Shown one piece after another: positions 34,202 to 42,729 of a DNA stretch of 43,020 nt (its first letter is position 1; the number at the start of each line of letters is the position of its first letter). The translations under genes and the position numbers were made by a program. Below the pieces are notes generated by a model, which saw only the letters and a program-made list of their open reading frames with translations, was not told the DNA's origin and ran no database searches. This DNA is from Streptomyces sp. ISL-12. GTDB taxonomy: Bacteria > Actinomycetota > Actinomycetes > Streptomycetales > Streptomycetaceae. The stretch covers positions 1-43,020 of the forward strand of contig NZ_JAGGOO010000003.1 of NCBI RefSeq assembly GCF_018614415.1. Direction: 5' to 3'.

Positions 34202-34699
34202 TCAGACCCATCCGCTAAGAGAAACGGGGTATCCGCCAGACAAGTACTGACGGAGAGCGCTGGCTGTGGTGTCCACGAAGGCATCGGGGATTGCGCCAGC
34301 GCCGACCCACCGGACCTGGGAGTGCTTGCGGGGTTCGCGGTTTTCGGGTTCGCCGGTCCATTCGTGGGCGACGAAGACGACGGTGAGGAAGCCGTTGGGG
34401 GCCTCGACGCCCCAGGCGCCGTGGATGATGTGGGCGACCTTGAGGGACTCGGGCTTCACCGTGAGGCCGGTCTCCTCGTAGAGCTCGCGGACCGCGGTTT
34501 CGGTGATGGGCTCGCCCGGCTCGCTCTTGCCGACGGGGAGGTCCCACAGGCCCTGGGCGAACTTGGCGTTCTCACTGCGCTGGAGCAGGACCACGCGGTT
34601 GGTGGCCTTGTCGTGGACGATGACGGCGGCGACCAGCAGGGTCATGGATTCGAGCGCCGGCTTCAGGGCCTTCGGCTGATCGTCGGTCTGCTGGGCCAC
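34202..34699 (-). CDS. Nudix hydrolase
   Basis: 165 residues from the GTG at 34699, preceded by AAGGGA; the open frame goes further up but overlaps the end of the regulator gene. The Nudix box is complete (GKSEPGEPITETAVRELYEE, then TGL). The N-terminal strand is LLVAAVIVHDKATNRVVLLQ. The C-terminal half has VWRWVGAGAIP-like segment (VRWVGAGAIPDAF). It removes pyrophosphate from a nucleoside-diphosphate derivative; the substrate is unknown. It follows the HTH-TPR regulator in the same direction with 34 bases between, so it is likely in its operon. Confidence 0.87.
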   Translation of the reverse strand: MAQQTDDQPKALKPALESMTLLVAAVIVHDKATNRVVLLQRSENAKFAQGLWDLPVGKSEPGEPITETAVRELYEETGLTVKPESLKVAHIIHGAWGVEAPNGFLTVVFVAHEWTGEPENREPRKHSQVRWVGAGAIPDAFVDTTASALRQYLSGGYPVSLSGWV

Positions 34700-34733
34700 G
34701 GTGTTCCCTTCGTCGGACGGGTTGTTGGGCATG

Positions 34734-36089
34734 TTAGGCGAGGGCCTCGCGGGCGCGGCGGGCGAGATCGGCGGCACCGGGAACACGGCGGCGCTGGTAG
34801 ACCGCGAGGGTGGAGCGGATCGAGGTGATCGCCTTGCGGGTGCGGTCGGACGTCATGCCCTCCATCAGGACCAGGGCCTGGGTCCAGGCGGCGACGGCCT
34901 CGTCGGCGCGGGCCTGGGCGGCCAGGCTGTCGCCGAGGTCTGCGTGGGTGAGGGCGTGGACGCGCTTGTACTTCTCAGGGTCCCAGCAGGTGAGGGCGTC
35001 GCGGTGCTGCTGCTCGGTACCGATGTGGTCCGCGAGATCGGTCAGGGTGCGGGCGGTGTGGCTGGCCACGGTGCCGGCGGCCGGGCCGCTCACACGGGAG
35101 TAGCTGGGCTGGGGACCGTCGTCCCGTAGGAGGGCGTCCTCGGCGGCGAGCAGGGCGCACGCGGCCTGGGGGTTCTCGTTCACGGCGGCGTAGGCGCGGG
35201 CGTGCGTGATGTGGAGGAGAGCCTCGGTCTGGCCGTCGACGTGGCCGAGACCCGTGCGGAGGGCTCCTTCGACGAGGTCGACGCAGTGGTGGGGCTGTTT
35301 GAGGCTGAGGGCCTGGTGGGCGAGGGCGCGCATCATCCAGGCTGCGTGGCCGTGAGGGTCGGCTTCGCAGGCGAGCTTGTAGCCGACCTGGTAGTAGCGC
35401 TGGGCGGCGCCTTCCTGGCCGAGGTCGTGGTGCTTCCACCCTGCGAGGTAGGCGAGTTCGGCGACGGCGCCGAAGGCGGCCCGGCGTAAGGCTTCGCTGG
35501 GGAAGCGTCCGCGCAGCATGGGGGCGGCGGTGTCGGCGAGGTACGCGGTGACGGTGGTCAGGCCGTGCCCGCCGCCGAGGCGCTCGTCAGCGGCGCTGAA
35601 AGCCGCGGTGATCTGGCGTACGACGTCCACGTCCTCCGTGCCGACCAGGGACGTGCCAGTACGGGCGCGAAGCATGCGGGCGGTGGCCTCGTGGTCGTAG
35701 CCGAGCGGCATGGCGACGCCGGCGGTGGTGAAGGCTGCGATGGCGAGGAAGCGGCGGCGCTCGACGTCGGCCCGGCCCAGGTCGGTGACCGCGAGGACAG
35801 GGTCGGATTCCGCCGGCTCTTCTTCATCACCAGCCTGGAGGGCAATCTCGCTTTGAGTGACCGTGCGCCCCGCTCGGCGGGACAACGCCTCGGCCAGGTA
35901 CTGACCTACCCGGCCCGACGGAGCACGGGTCCCGTTCACCCAGTGCGAGATGGCCGACTTGTTGGTCTGGAGGATCTCGCCGTTCTCGGCGGCGATGCGC
36001 CGCACGTCTCGGGCGAGGGCCTCGTAGGTGCAGCCGACCGCGTCGATGGCATCGCGCAGACGGGAGTTGGGTTCTCTCTGCGCCGCCAC
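34734..36089 (-). CDS. HTH (XRE-like) regulator with TPR domain
   Basis: 451 residues from a GTG with GGAGG five bases upstream. The N-terminal HTH (about 8-75) includes LRDAIDAVGCTYEALARDVR and TNKSAISHWVNGTRAPSGRV. A helical linker leads to a long array of TPR-like helices (AWMMRALAHQALSLKQPHHC, THARAYAAVNENPQAACALL, HADLGDSLAAQARADEAVAA). This layout, DNA-binding domain plus TPR ligand sensor, is common in Streptomyces regulators and in peptide-responsive RRNPP proteins; whether this one senses a peptide is inference. It is divergent from the unknown/kinase/methyltransferase/HAD genes and so is the probable controller of both directions. Confidence 0.87.
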   Translation of the reverse strand: MAAQREPNSRLRDAIDAVGCTYEALARDVRRIAAENGEILQTNKSAISHWVNGTRAPSGRVGQYLAEALSRRAGRTVTQSEIALQAGDEEEPAESDPVLAVTDLGRADVERRRFLAIAAFTTAGVAMPLGYDHEATARMLRARTGTSLVGTEDVDVVRQITAAFSAADERLGGGHGLTTVTAYLADTAAPMLRGRFPSEALRRAAFGAVAELAYLAGWKHHDLGQEGAAQRYYQVGYKLACEADPHGHAAWMMRALAHQALSLKQPHHCVDLVEGALRTGLGHVDGQTEALLHITHARAYAAVNENPQAACALLAAEDALLRDDGPQPSYSRVSGPAAGTVASHTARTLTDLADHIGTEQQHRDALTCWDPEKYKRVHALTHADLGDSLAAQARADEAVAAWTQALVLMEGMTSDRTRKAITSIRSTLAVYQRRRVPGAADLARRAREALA

Positions 36090-36312
36090 GATCGCCTCCG
36101 TTCTGGAGCTGTAAACCGCGTATACCGCTTCAACTGCCTTCCACCGTACCCACTGAGCGTGACCACCGGTTCACTTATCAGCAGCCGCCCGGAACGGCGC
36201 GACCGTGATCCAGGCTCCCCCTTGGTCCGGGCGGCACCCCGAAGTTCCGTACGCCCACACCGGGCTCGGGCATTCCTATGCCCGAACCTGGCCGATCAGA
36301 GACGGAGACACG
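36090..36312. promoter_or_regulatory. Divergent promoter region of the accessory cluster
   Basis: The 220-base spacer between the HTH-TPR regulator and the operon on the other strand. The regulator-proximal part is AT-richer and includes AAACCGCGTATACCGC (about 36112-36127), a partly palindromic stretch that is a candidate operator. No other element was recognised. Confidence 0.45.
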
Positions 36313-37062
36313 GTGACCACCATCGACACCACGGCCATCACGGTCGAGCTGCCCGAGGCGTTCGACCCGCGCTGGAGCCGCCTGCCCGGCATCCAGGTCG
36401 ACGGCCGGCGCATCACGATCGACCCGGCGGAGTACTTCTTTCGCTTCGAGTCCAACTCCTGGCTCGTCGCCGACTGGGAGCTGGTCAAGGCCCAGCTCCT
36501 GGACGTGGATGAGACGACCGAGAGCGCGGTCGAGCAGCTCGCGCTCGACTTCATCAAGCAACACAGCGAATCCACCTCCGACGCGGCCCGCGTCGTGGCC
36601 ACCGCGTACGAGGTGTACACGTACCTCTTCCGCGAGGAGCACCTGGTCGGCCTCGGCCTGCCGCAGATCACCGCCGACCACCTGCGGATGCTCCGCGAGG
36701 CCGCCACGCTCATGGCGCTCAACAAGGTCGAGCTGGACGGGCACATCTCCAACGTCGGCCCGTGCTGGTTCTTCCCCGCCGCCACCTCCGTCGTCTTCGA
36801 CCTGGACGACGAGATGGGCGGGATGCTCGACGAGGTCTACCACGGCGGCTGGTTCAACGAGCACCGCCGGATCGAGTCCATCAAGGCCCACGCCGCCCTC
36901 GGCGGCCGGCTCGTGCACGGCTGCCAGTCCGTGCCGGACCAGTCCGGCGGCGTGGTCGCGCCCTACGGTGCCTCGATGGCGAACTTCCGCGACGACCTCG
37001 CCGCGTTCAAGGCGGGCTGGATCGAGCAGGTCTACGCCCACCGCGTGAACCCCGCCGCGTAA
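36313..37062 (+). CDS. Unknown protein, first gene of the accessory operon
   Basis: 249 residues from the GTG at 36313 (GGAG six bases upstream; the longer open frame up to 36205 has no such site). Features: VELPEAFDPRWSRLPGIQVD, IDPAEYFFRFESNSWLVADW, a helical centre (EQLALDFIKQHSESTSDAAR), and a Trp/Phe-containing region GPCWFFPAATSVVFDLDDEM. No catalytic motif is apparent and I recognise no family. Its position ahead of a kinase-like gene, a methyltransferase and a phosphatase suggests a scaffold, substrate or additional enzyme of the same pathway, perhaps an effector of the regulator. Confidence 0.75.
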   Translation: MTTIDTTAITVELPEAFDPRWSRLPGIQVDGRRITIDPAEYFFRFESNSWLVADWELVKAQLLDVDETTESAVEQLALDFIKQHSESTSDAARVVATAYEVYTYLFREEHLVGLGLPQITADHLRMLREAATLMALNKVELDGHISNVGPCWFFPAATSVVFDLDDEMGGMLDEVYHGGWFNEHRRIESIKAHAALGGRLVHGCQSVPDQSGGVVAPYGASMANFRDDLAAFKAGWIEQVYAHRVNPAA

Positions 37063-37139
37063 CCACCCCCCGATCAGGCTCCGGGGCGGGCCGGCTTCCC
37101 TCGCCCACCCCGGACGCCACCGTCCCCCGGAGCCCTCCC

Positions 37140-38051
37140 GTGACCACAAACCCCAGCGCCGAACTCCTCGACAACCTGCTCACCGCGACCGGCCAGACCA
37201 CCGCTGTACGGGAGGAGGTGCGCGTGTGGTCCATGTCCGGCGTCGAGCGCGTGACCTTCCCCGACGGCACCACGGCCATCTTCAAGTACGCCAAGAAGCC
37301 CTTCGACAGCGAGGACCAGGCCCTCCGCCTGGCGCACACCCTCGGCGTTCCCGTCCCCCAGGTCCACGCCTCCGCCGTCCTGGACGGCTGGCTCGGCATG
37401 CTCATGGACGACCTCGGACCATCCGTCCGCGAGGCCGACGACCTCGACGGCGTCGCCGCGGCCGTGGTCCTGCACGGAACCCGTACGGCTCCGCCCTTGC
37501 CCGTCCTCGACCAGGACCGGCTGCGCGCGCTCCCGGCCCGGGCACTGGAGCACCTCGAACGGCTCCGCAAGGCCGACCGGTGGCAGGACGCCGACGACGT
37601 CGAGGACGCGCTCGACCGGATCGCCCAGGCCGCCGAGGCCCGCTCGGCCGGAGCGACGCTGGAACCGTTCGGCTGGGTCCACTCCGAGTTCCACCCCACC
37701 AGCCTCCACATCGGCGAGCGCGGCTGGCGGCTGCTCGACTTCGCCCGCGCCTTCACCGGCCCCGGCCTGCTCGACCTCGCCGGCTGGCACGGCACCATCG
37801 AGCCCCCGCACCCCGTACGCCTGCGCGTCTTCCTGGAGCAGTACGTCACCGCCGGCGGCACCCCCGACGCCCTCGCGCCACGCGGCGGGCTCGCCGCCGA
37901 GAACTGGGCCCTGGGCTGGCATCGCATGTGGGCCGTCGAGTGGTTCATGGCGCAGTCCATCCGCTGGATCAACGACCCGGCCACCGACCCCGCCTACACC
38001 AAGGTTGTCCGCCGCCACCTCACCGACGTCTTCCACCTCCTGGAGATCTGA
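37140..38051 (+). CDS. Aminoglycoside phosphotransferase-fold (kinase-like) protein with altered catalytic loop
   Basis: 303 residues from the GTG at 37140 (GGAG seven bases upstream). The N-lobe has VERVTFPDGTTAIFKYAKKP with a Lys suited to bind ATP, followed by LGVPVPQVHASAVLDGWLGM. The C-lobe has GWVHSEFHPTSLHIGERGWR and LLDFARAFTGPGLLDLA. In APH-type kinases the loop is HxDxxxxN and the metal Asp is in DxE or DFxxA; here the loop reads HSEFHPTS, with Glu in place of the catalytic Asp and Ser in place of Asn, while Asp in LLDFA is kept. It could be a weakened or non-phosphorylating member. It lies in tandem with unknown, methyltransferase and HAD genes. Confidence 0.8.
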   Translation: MTTNPSAELLDNLLTATGQTTAVREEVRVWSMSGVERVTFPDGTTAIFKYAKKPFDSEDQALRLAHTLGVPVPQVHASAVLDGWLGMLMDDLGPSVREADDLDGVAAAVVLHGTRTAPPLPVLDQDRLRALPARALEHLERLRKADRWQDADDVEDALDRIAQAAEARSAGATLEPFGWVHSEFHPTSLHIGERGWRLLDFARAFTGPGLLDLAGWHGTIEPPHPVRLRVFLEQYVTAGGTPDALAPRGGLAAENWALGWHRMWAVEWFMAQSIRWINDPATDPAYTKVVRRHLTDVFHLLEI

Positions 38052-38052
38052 C

Positions 38053-38745
38053 GTGCTCGCCCAGGCATCCCCCTGGCACGCCCACGCCCTCCAGCGCACC
38101 GCCGCCGGACTCGCCGAACCCCTTTCCGTGCCTGCCCGGATGGAATGGACCACGAGACCCGGCCAAGGGCCCGGCGCCGACGTTCTCGGCCCCGACCTGC
38201 GCGGCAAGCGACTCCTGGAACTCGGCTGCGGCCCCGGACACAACGCCGCCCACCTCGCCACCCGCCACGGCGCCCACGTCACCGGCATCGACCTGGTCGG
38301 CCTCCAAGTCCGCCGCGCCCGCTCCCACTACGGACGGCTGAACAACCTCACCTTCGCAGCCGGCCACGCACTGCACTACCTGCAAGCCTCCGACGAGCAG
38401 TTCGACGCGATCTACTCCGTTTTCGGAGCCATCGGCCTCGTCGCCCCCGAGCTCCTCCTGCCGGCCATCGCTCAGCGCCTCACGCCCGGCCGGGTGCTCG
38501 TCTTCTCCGTCCCTCACCCGCAGCGCGGCGGCCGAAGCCCCTCGGGTGACGACCGACCTCGCCGCGACCACGTCACCCTCCCCGACCACACCCGGCTCCC
38601 CATCGCCCGGTGGGAGTTCTGCACGGACCGCTGGGAGAAGCACCTCAGTCGAGCGGGTTTCTGGCTCACCTCCGCCCAGGAGTTCCACGACCCCCACATG
38701 GGCCACTGGCCGACCACCCTGCTGATCCGCGCCCGCAAGCTCTGA
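38053..38745 (+). CDS. SAM-dependent methyltransferase (class I)
   Basis: 230 residues from the GTG at 38053, one base after the kinase-like gene, with GGAG seven bases upstream inside it. Motif I is LLELGCGPGHNAAHLA (about 53-68), motif II acidic residue GIDL, motif III region FAAGHALHYLQ, and the post-motif FDAIYSVFGAIGLVAPELLL. The C-terminus WEKHLSRAGFWLTSAQEFHD is typical of small-molecule methyltransferases. Substrate unknown. Coupling to a kinase-like gene suggests action on the same metabolite or signal. Confidence 0.87.
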   Translation: MLAQASPWHAHALQRTAAGLAEPLSVPARMEWTTRPGQGPGADVLGPDLRGKRLLELGCGPGHNAAHLATRHGAHVTGIDLVGLQVRRARSHYGRLNNLTFAAGHALHYLQASDEQFDAIYSVFGAIGLVAPELLLPAIAQRLTPGRVLVFSVPHPQRGGRSPSGDDRPRRDHVTLPDHTRLPIARWEFCTDRWEKHLSRAGFWLTSAQEFHDPHMGHWPTTLLIRARKL

Positions 38746-38780
38746 CCAGCCACCCGCCCGGCTTCCCCCCGGAGGAACCG

Positions 38781-39326
38781 ATGCGCCCGCCCTACCTGCT
38801 CCTCGACGTCGACGGCGTCCTCATACCCTTCCCCCACCCGGACGGCTCGACCCCGGCCACCCACGCCCGCCACGACGTCGTCCCCGCCGGCCGCAGTGCC
38901 GACAACCCGGTCACCGTCTGGCTCAACCCCGACCACGGCCGCCTTCTCATGGACGTGATCCGAACCGGCCTGGTCACCCCCGTCTGGTGCACCAGCTGGC
39001 GCCAGGACGCCACCACCCTCATCGGGCCCCTTCTCGGCCTCCCGGCCCTGCCGCACGTCGACCTGCCGCGTCCCCAGATCACCACCAGCCACCCCAACGG
39101 CTACCTGTGGAAGCGCGACCACGTCGACGCCTGGCTAGGCGACACCCCCGCTGTGTGGATCGACGACGACTTCACTGGCCTCGACCACACCTGGGCGGTG
39201 GAGCGCACCGCCCGCGGAATGGCGACCCTCCTCGTGCAGCCCGACCCACACGACGGGCTGCAGCCCGGGCACCTGACCGAGCTCACGACGTGGGTCTCGC
39301 AGGCACCCACAGCCCGCGCCGCCTGA
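38781..39326 (+). CDS. HAD-like hydrolase
   Basis: 181 residues; GGAGG is five bases before the ATG. Motif I LLDVDGVL (about 7-14) has the nucleophile pattern DxDG, with the second Asp before Gly, and motif IV is AVWIDDDF (about 125-132). The motif II Thr/Ser lies in TPVWCTSW. There is no large cap domain, so it belongs with small phosphatases. It closes the four-gene operon before a strong terminator. It could dephosphorylate a product of the kinase-like protein. Confidence 0.85.
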   Translation: MRPPYLLLDVDGVLIPFPHPDGSTPATHARHDVVPAGRSADNPVTVWLNPDHGRLLMDVIRTGLVTPVWCTSWRQDATTLIGPLLGLPALPHVDLPRPQITTSHPNGYLWKRDHVDAWLGDTPAVWIDDDFTGLDHTWAVERTARGMATLLVQPDPHDGLQPGHLTELTTWVSQAPTARAA

Positions 39327-39329
39327 CGA

Positions 39330-39366
39330 CTGATGCCCTCGCTGCCACGAGCAGCGAGGGCATCAG
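39330..39366 (+). terminator. Terminator of the accessory operon
   Basis: A 16-bp perfect stem (39330-39345 with 39351-39366) and a five-base loop beginning three bases after the stop of the HAD gene. It marks a clean end of the operon. Confidence 0.85.
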
Positions 39367-39955
39367 GGTGCGCTAGGGGCTCTGCCCTCCTGTGATGGAT
39401 CTGGGAAAGGCTCTGCCCAGAGTTTCGTGAACGATCTTGAGCCTCTGGACGGACTCGGATGCGTGCAACAACGACTCCAGAGTCTCCCGGCAGTGCTCGG
39501 TCAGATTCGCATCCCCGAGTTACCGAGAGGCCCTGTCTTTATGCGCGCGCAACGGGAAGATCACTCCGGCGGAAACCTGTTCCACCCGCCCGTTCCGTGA
39601 TCGGTTGAGACGCGACCCCTTGCGTCATATCAACTGTGCTGACTGTCATCTCAGTTGGGTACAGTCGTCTCTGGCTGCTCAGCGCTAGCGAGTCGTAACT
39701 GCCTTCCGCCGTACGGCGGGTCCGCCTCATGGCGGTGAGCCGGCACAGCGAGCCTTCGGGCCGTCCACTGGGCCTTTATCAGAGCAGTGCGTCCTTGTGA
39801 CTGCGCGACCGGGTTGGCTGCTCGCACCACGTGCGGGGCAGTCTGCACTGTCGTGGGACACCCCTGTCCCGAGCGGCGGCCCACCAGGGCCACACTCCCG
39901 CCCGCGCACTTCCGGACATCACCGGAGCAGCGCCCACGACAGAAGGCACATTTCT
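39367..39955. other. Intergenic region between the accessory operon and the DGQHR-like unit
   Basis: About 590 bases with lower GC content and no codon bias in any frame. It holds a 14-base palindrome CCGCCGTACGGCGG at 39706-39719 and AT-richer segments (for example near 39620-39660, CATATCAACTGTGC). It probably contains the promoter for the gene at 39956 and possibly a junction between two transferred segments. No tRNA or transposase was recognised. Confidence 0.5.
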
Positions 39956-42199
39956 GTGACCATCTCCGCTACCTTTCTCCCGCCCGGTGCCGAGACCGAT
40001 GACGACGATGTCTCCCTGGGCGTGGTCGGCAAGTTGACAGCCGAGCAGACAGCGTCGATCGCCGCCGGCCTGATGGACATGGAGCCGATCCCCGCTCCCA
40101 GCGAGATGAGCTACCTGACCACGGCAGCAGGCGGCCACCCGTCGGTGACCTGTGGCAAGGACGCTGTCCAGGTGCTGCTGGCCGGTGCCACCCACCCCGA
40201 AGTCCTGGACCAGCTCACCCATCCCGACACGATGGCGGAACAGTTGTTCAGCTCCCGTGGGCGTGGCCGTAAGAACGCCCCGAAGCGGAAGGTGTCCAGG
40301 CTCGGCCGGCTGAAACAGCTCAGCACCGACACCTGCTACGCGGCGGTCATGCACAGCCCGTTCCACCAGATCGCCGGCGTGAAGGTACTTCCGGTCAATC
40401 CCCGGTTCCTAGCCATGGTGCAGCACGCCTTCACCAAGGGAAGCGTCACTGATCCCACCATCGAGGGCCAGACACCCGGACGACTGGAGATCCACCTGCC
40501 GACGCAGCAGAGCCTGCGGGACATGATGGTCCAGACCGTCGAGCACCACCTCATGGACTACGACTGGTCCGACTCCATAGCCCGAACCGGCACTCAGCAC
40601 CCGCTGACGTGCATGGTCATGATCGTGCACTACGACGATGGCACCAGTGAGCTGATCGTCGTGTGCATCGATGGCCAGTCCCGCCTGGTGTCCGCCTGGC
40701 GGAACATCCTGAACATCAGCGGCAAGCCGCTCAAAGCTCCCGAGGCGCGCGAATACGCCGAGAAGATCGTGGGCCGGATGTTCGCCCACGACGCCATCGC
40801 CTCTTCCCGCAAGACCGTCAACCATGCGCTGCACACCGCAACGACCCGTTCGTGGACCGCCAGCGAGATGCGCGTTCTCCACTCGCACCTCGCCCCCACC
40901 AACCTGGTGCTCGGAACGTTCTCCCGCACGGGCGAGCCCTGCGACGCCTCCCAGTGGTTCACCGAGCACCTGACGCAGATCCACCTGCGTACCAGGTCCT
41001 GGGGCGGCGGCAGCGACAAGGAGAAGGCCGTTGCCGACGCCCTGACCGAGGCCGTCCGCAAGAACCTGCTCACCCAGCAGAAGTCCGACGCCCTGTCCGG
41101 ACGCCTGCACGGCGAGGCGTTCGCCAACGCCACCAAGCTCCCCTTCCACCCCGCCTTCGCGCGGGCGGCGCTGTTCGCCACCGCGCTGTCCGGGGAAGCC
41201 GGCCAGTCCATCCGGACCTCCATCGCCGAATACCTCTCCCTTGACCCCAACGACGACAGCTTCCCCAAGAAGCTGCTGGAGATCCTGGCGATCTTCTCCA
41301 CCCGCTTCCTCCGCTCGGACAACAAGAAGGTCTTCCCGCAGATGGTGAACACCTGGGGCGACGGCGGAGCCATTACCAGCCCGATGTGGCACCGTGTGGA
41401 GAACGGCGAACCCGCGTTCACCCTGACCTGCCTCCAGGATGACCTGCTCCACCTGGACCATCGCACGGCCGCCCAGCAGCTCACCGCGCAGTTGCGCGAG
41501 CGCGCCAAGAACGGTGACACCGAGGCCCTGGACGAGCTGGCTGTGCTGGGCGGTGACGCCTTGATCGTGGCCGACGCCCTGAACCGTGACCGTGGCTCTA
41601 AGGAGGACCTGGTTTCGGAGGGTCCGGTGGACAAGAAGACCCCATACCGGGCCAAGCCCCCCACCATCGTTGCGGCGCTCACCAAGACGGCGGCTGGCCA
41701 GCTCCTCCTCGGCGAGGCCCTGTCCAACTGGGTCGATCAGGTCCCCGGCTTCCCCGAGGACTACTCCCGCGGCTTCATCGTCCCCCAGATCAAGACCGAC
41801 CTCGACGGGACTCCTAAGGTCGCCACCTCCTACGGCATGGCCGACCGCGCCTCGGAGTGGCACGTCTTCGAGATCGCCGAACCGGGCCTGCCCAGCAGGC
41901 GGCGCAATCAGATTGAGATCCGCCGGAACGCCGCCCGTGCCGAGGCTGCCAAGAACAACGCCAAGAGCACAGGCAGCGCCGCCACCATTGCCACGTTGCA
42001 GACCGACATCCACCGTGTCGAGCGGACCATCGAGAAGATCACCACGAGTACCAACCCGCCTTGCTTCGATGACGAGGCGCAGCGCGAGGCGATCCAGCAG
42101 CTGCTGTGGAAACTGGGAGGGGAGATCAAAGAGATCCCCGTTGCTCCCAAGCCCGTCGTTGGCGACCCCTACGCCGTGACCGACCAGGACGACGAGTGA
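39956..42199 (+). CDS. DGQHR-like protein, first gene of a two-gene unit
   Basis: 747 residues from the GTG at 39956 (GAAGG nine bases upstream); the open frame starts earlier but that part lacks codon bias. At residues 236-247 the sequence VCIDGQSRLVSA resembles the DGQHR signature of the ParB/Srx-like fold found in DndB and related DNA-modification or defence proteins, with Ser in place of His. Before it lies PSEMSYLTTAAG and a basic segment SSRGRGRKNAPKRKVSRLGR that could bind DNA or RNA. The rest is helical; near the end (about 655-730) lies a charged segment with coiled-coil character (RNQIEIRRNAARAEAAKNNA). No P-loop or membrane segment. It overlaps the following small gene by four bases. 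Function unknown. Confidence 0.72.
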   Translation: MTISATFLPPGAETDDDDVSLGVVGKLTAEQTASIAAGLMDMEPIPAPSEMSYLTTAAGGHPSVTCGKDAVQVLLAGATHPEVLDQLTHPDTMAEQLFSSRGRGRKNAPKRKVSRLGRLKQLSTDTCYAAVMHSPFHQIAGVKVLPVNPRFLAMVQHAFTKGSVTDPTIEGQTPGRLEIHLPTQQSLRDMMVQTVEHHLMDYDWSDSIARTGTQHPLTCMVMIVHYDDGTSELIVVCIDGQSRLVSAWRNILNISGKPLKAPEAREYAEKIVGRMFAHDAIASSRKTVNHALHTATTRSWTASEMRVLHSHLAPTNLVLGTFSRTGEPCDASQWFTEHLTQIHLRTRSWGGGSDKEKAVADALTEAVRKNLLTQQKSDALSGRLHGEAFANATKLPFHPAFARAALFATALSGEAGQSIRTSIAEYLSLDPNDDSFPKKLLEILAIFSTRFLRSDNKKVFPQMVNTWGDGGAITSPMWHRVENGEPAFTLTCLQDDLLHLDHRTAAQQLTAQLRERAKNGDTEALDELAVLGGDALIVADALNRDRGSKEDLVSEGPVDKKTPYRAKPPTIVAALTKTAAGQLLLGEALSNWVDQVPGFPEDYSRGFIVPQIKTDLDGTPKVATSYGMADRASEWHVFEIAEPGLPSRRRNQIEIRRNAARAEAAKNNAKSTGSAATIATLQTDIHRVERTIEKITTSTNPPCFDDEAQREAIQQLLWKLGGEIKEIPVAPKPVVGDPYAVTDQDDE

Positions 42200-42639
42200 G
42201 CACCGGATGGGCGCTCAGCGCCCAACTCGCCGCCAGCGTCGCGGCCATCCCCGGCCAGCGCCTGGCCGTCGCCACCGAACAGCTCGTCACCTGCGTATAC
42301 TCGCTGCGCGAACGTAACGGCACCTTCACCACCCGGCGTCTGCCGCCATGGTCCTCGGCGATCTACGTGGCTCTCGATGAGCACCGACGCTGTCTGTACA
42401 CCGGCATCGTCCAGCGCGGCACCACCAAGTACCCCGACCTGCTTGCCGTCAAAGACCGCACCGCCGAGCACTACCGCAACAACGAGCCAATCGAGACCCG
42501 TGCCACCTGGCACCACCTGTGGGTTATCCCGCTCCACCACGGCGTCCCGCGCCCCCAGCTCGAAGCATGGGAAACCCGGGTGCGGCAGCAGACCGCATCC
42601 CCGCAGACCCGCAAGAGCCGGCTACGCCCCGTGGCGTAA
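42196..42639 (+). CDS. GIY-YIG-like nuclease candidate
   Basis: 147 residues from the GTG at 42196, overlapping the stop of the DGQHR-like gene (GTGA). The core fits the GIY-YIG nuclease pattern: AIYVAL (55-60) in the first strand, LYTGI (67-71) in the second, Arg 88 and His 92 in DRTAEHYRNN (the R-x3-H of the family), aromatic WHHLWVIPL in the third strand, and Glu in QLEAWE (123 or 126) as the metal ligand. The N-terminal 50 residues are unrelated and may contact the partner. Cleavage of DNA is inferred from the motif. It is followed by a terminator, so the pair is a complete unit. Confidence 0.68.
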   Translation: MSTGWALSAQLAASVAAIPGQRLAVATEQLVTCVYSLRERNGTFTTRRLPPWSSAIYVALDEHRRCLYTGIVQRGTTKYPDLLAVKDRTAEHYRNNEPIETRATWHHLWVIPLHHGVPRPQLEAWETRVRQQTASPQTRKSRLRPVA

Positions 42640-42652
42640 CGCAACCATCAAC

Positions 42653-42688
42653 GCTGGCCCCCGTACCGCACTGGGTACGGGGGCCAGC
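42653..42688 (+). terminator. Terminator of the DGQHR-like / GIY-YIG-like unit
   Basis: A 15-bp perfect stem (42653-42667 with 42674-42688) with a six-base loop, followed by TCGTTGT. It begins 14 bases after the stop codon of the small nuclease-like gene. Confidence 0.88.
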
Positions 42689-42729
42689 TCGTTGTACAGG
42701 GAGCAGTAGTCGGACGGAAGGAGCACTCC

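Noticed and set aside
34734..36512. Alternative + strand frames through the HTH-TPR regulator
   Set aside because: The minus strand has a GGAGG site, an HTH and TPR helices; the + frames have none.
39367..39955. tRNA gene or attachment site at the edge of the right-hand unit
   Set aside because: I looked for a cloverleaf and for a repeat of island-edge sequence and found neither by eye.
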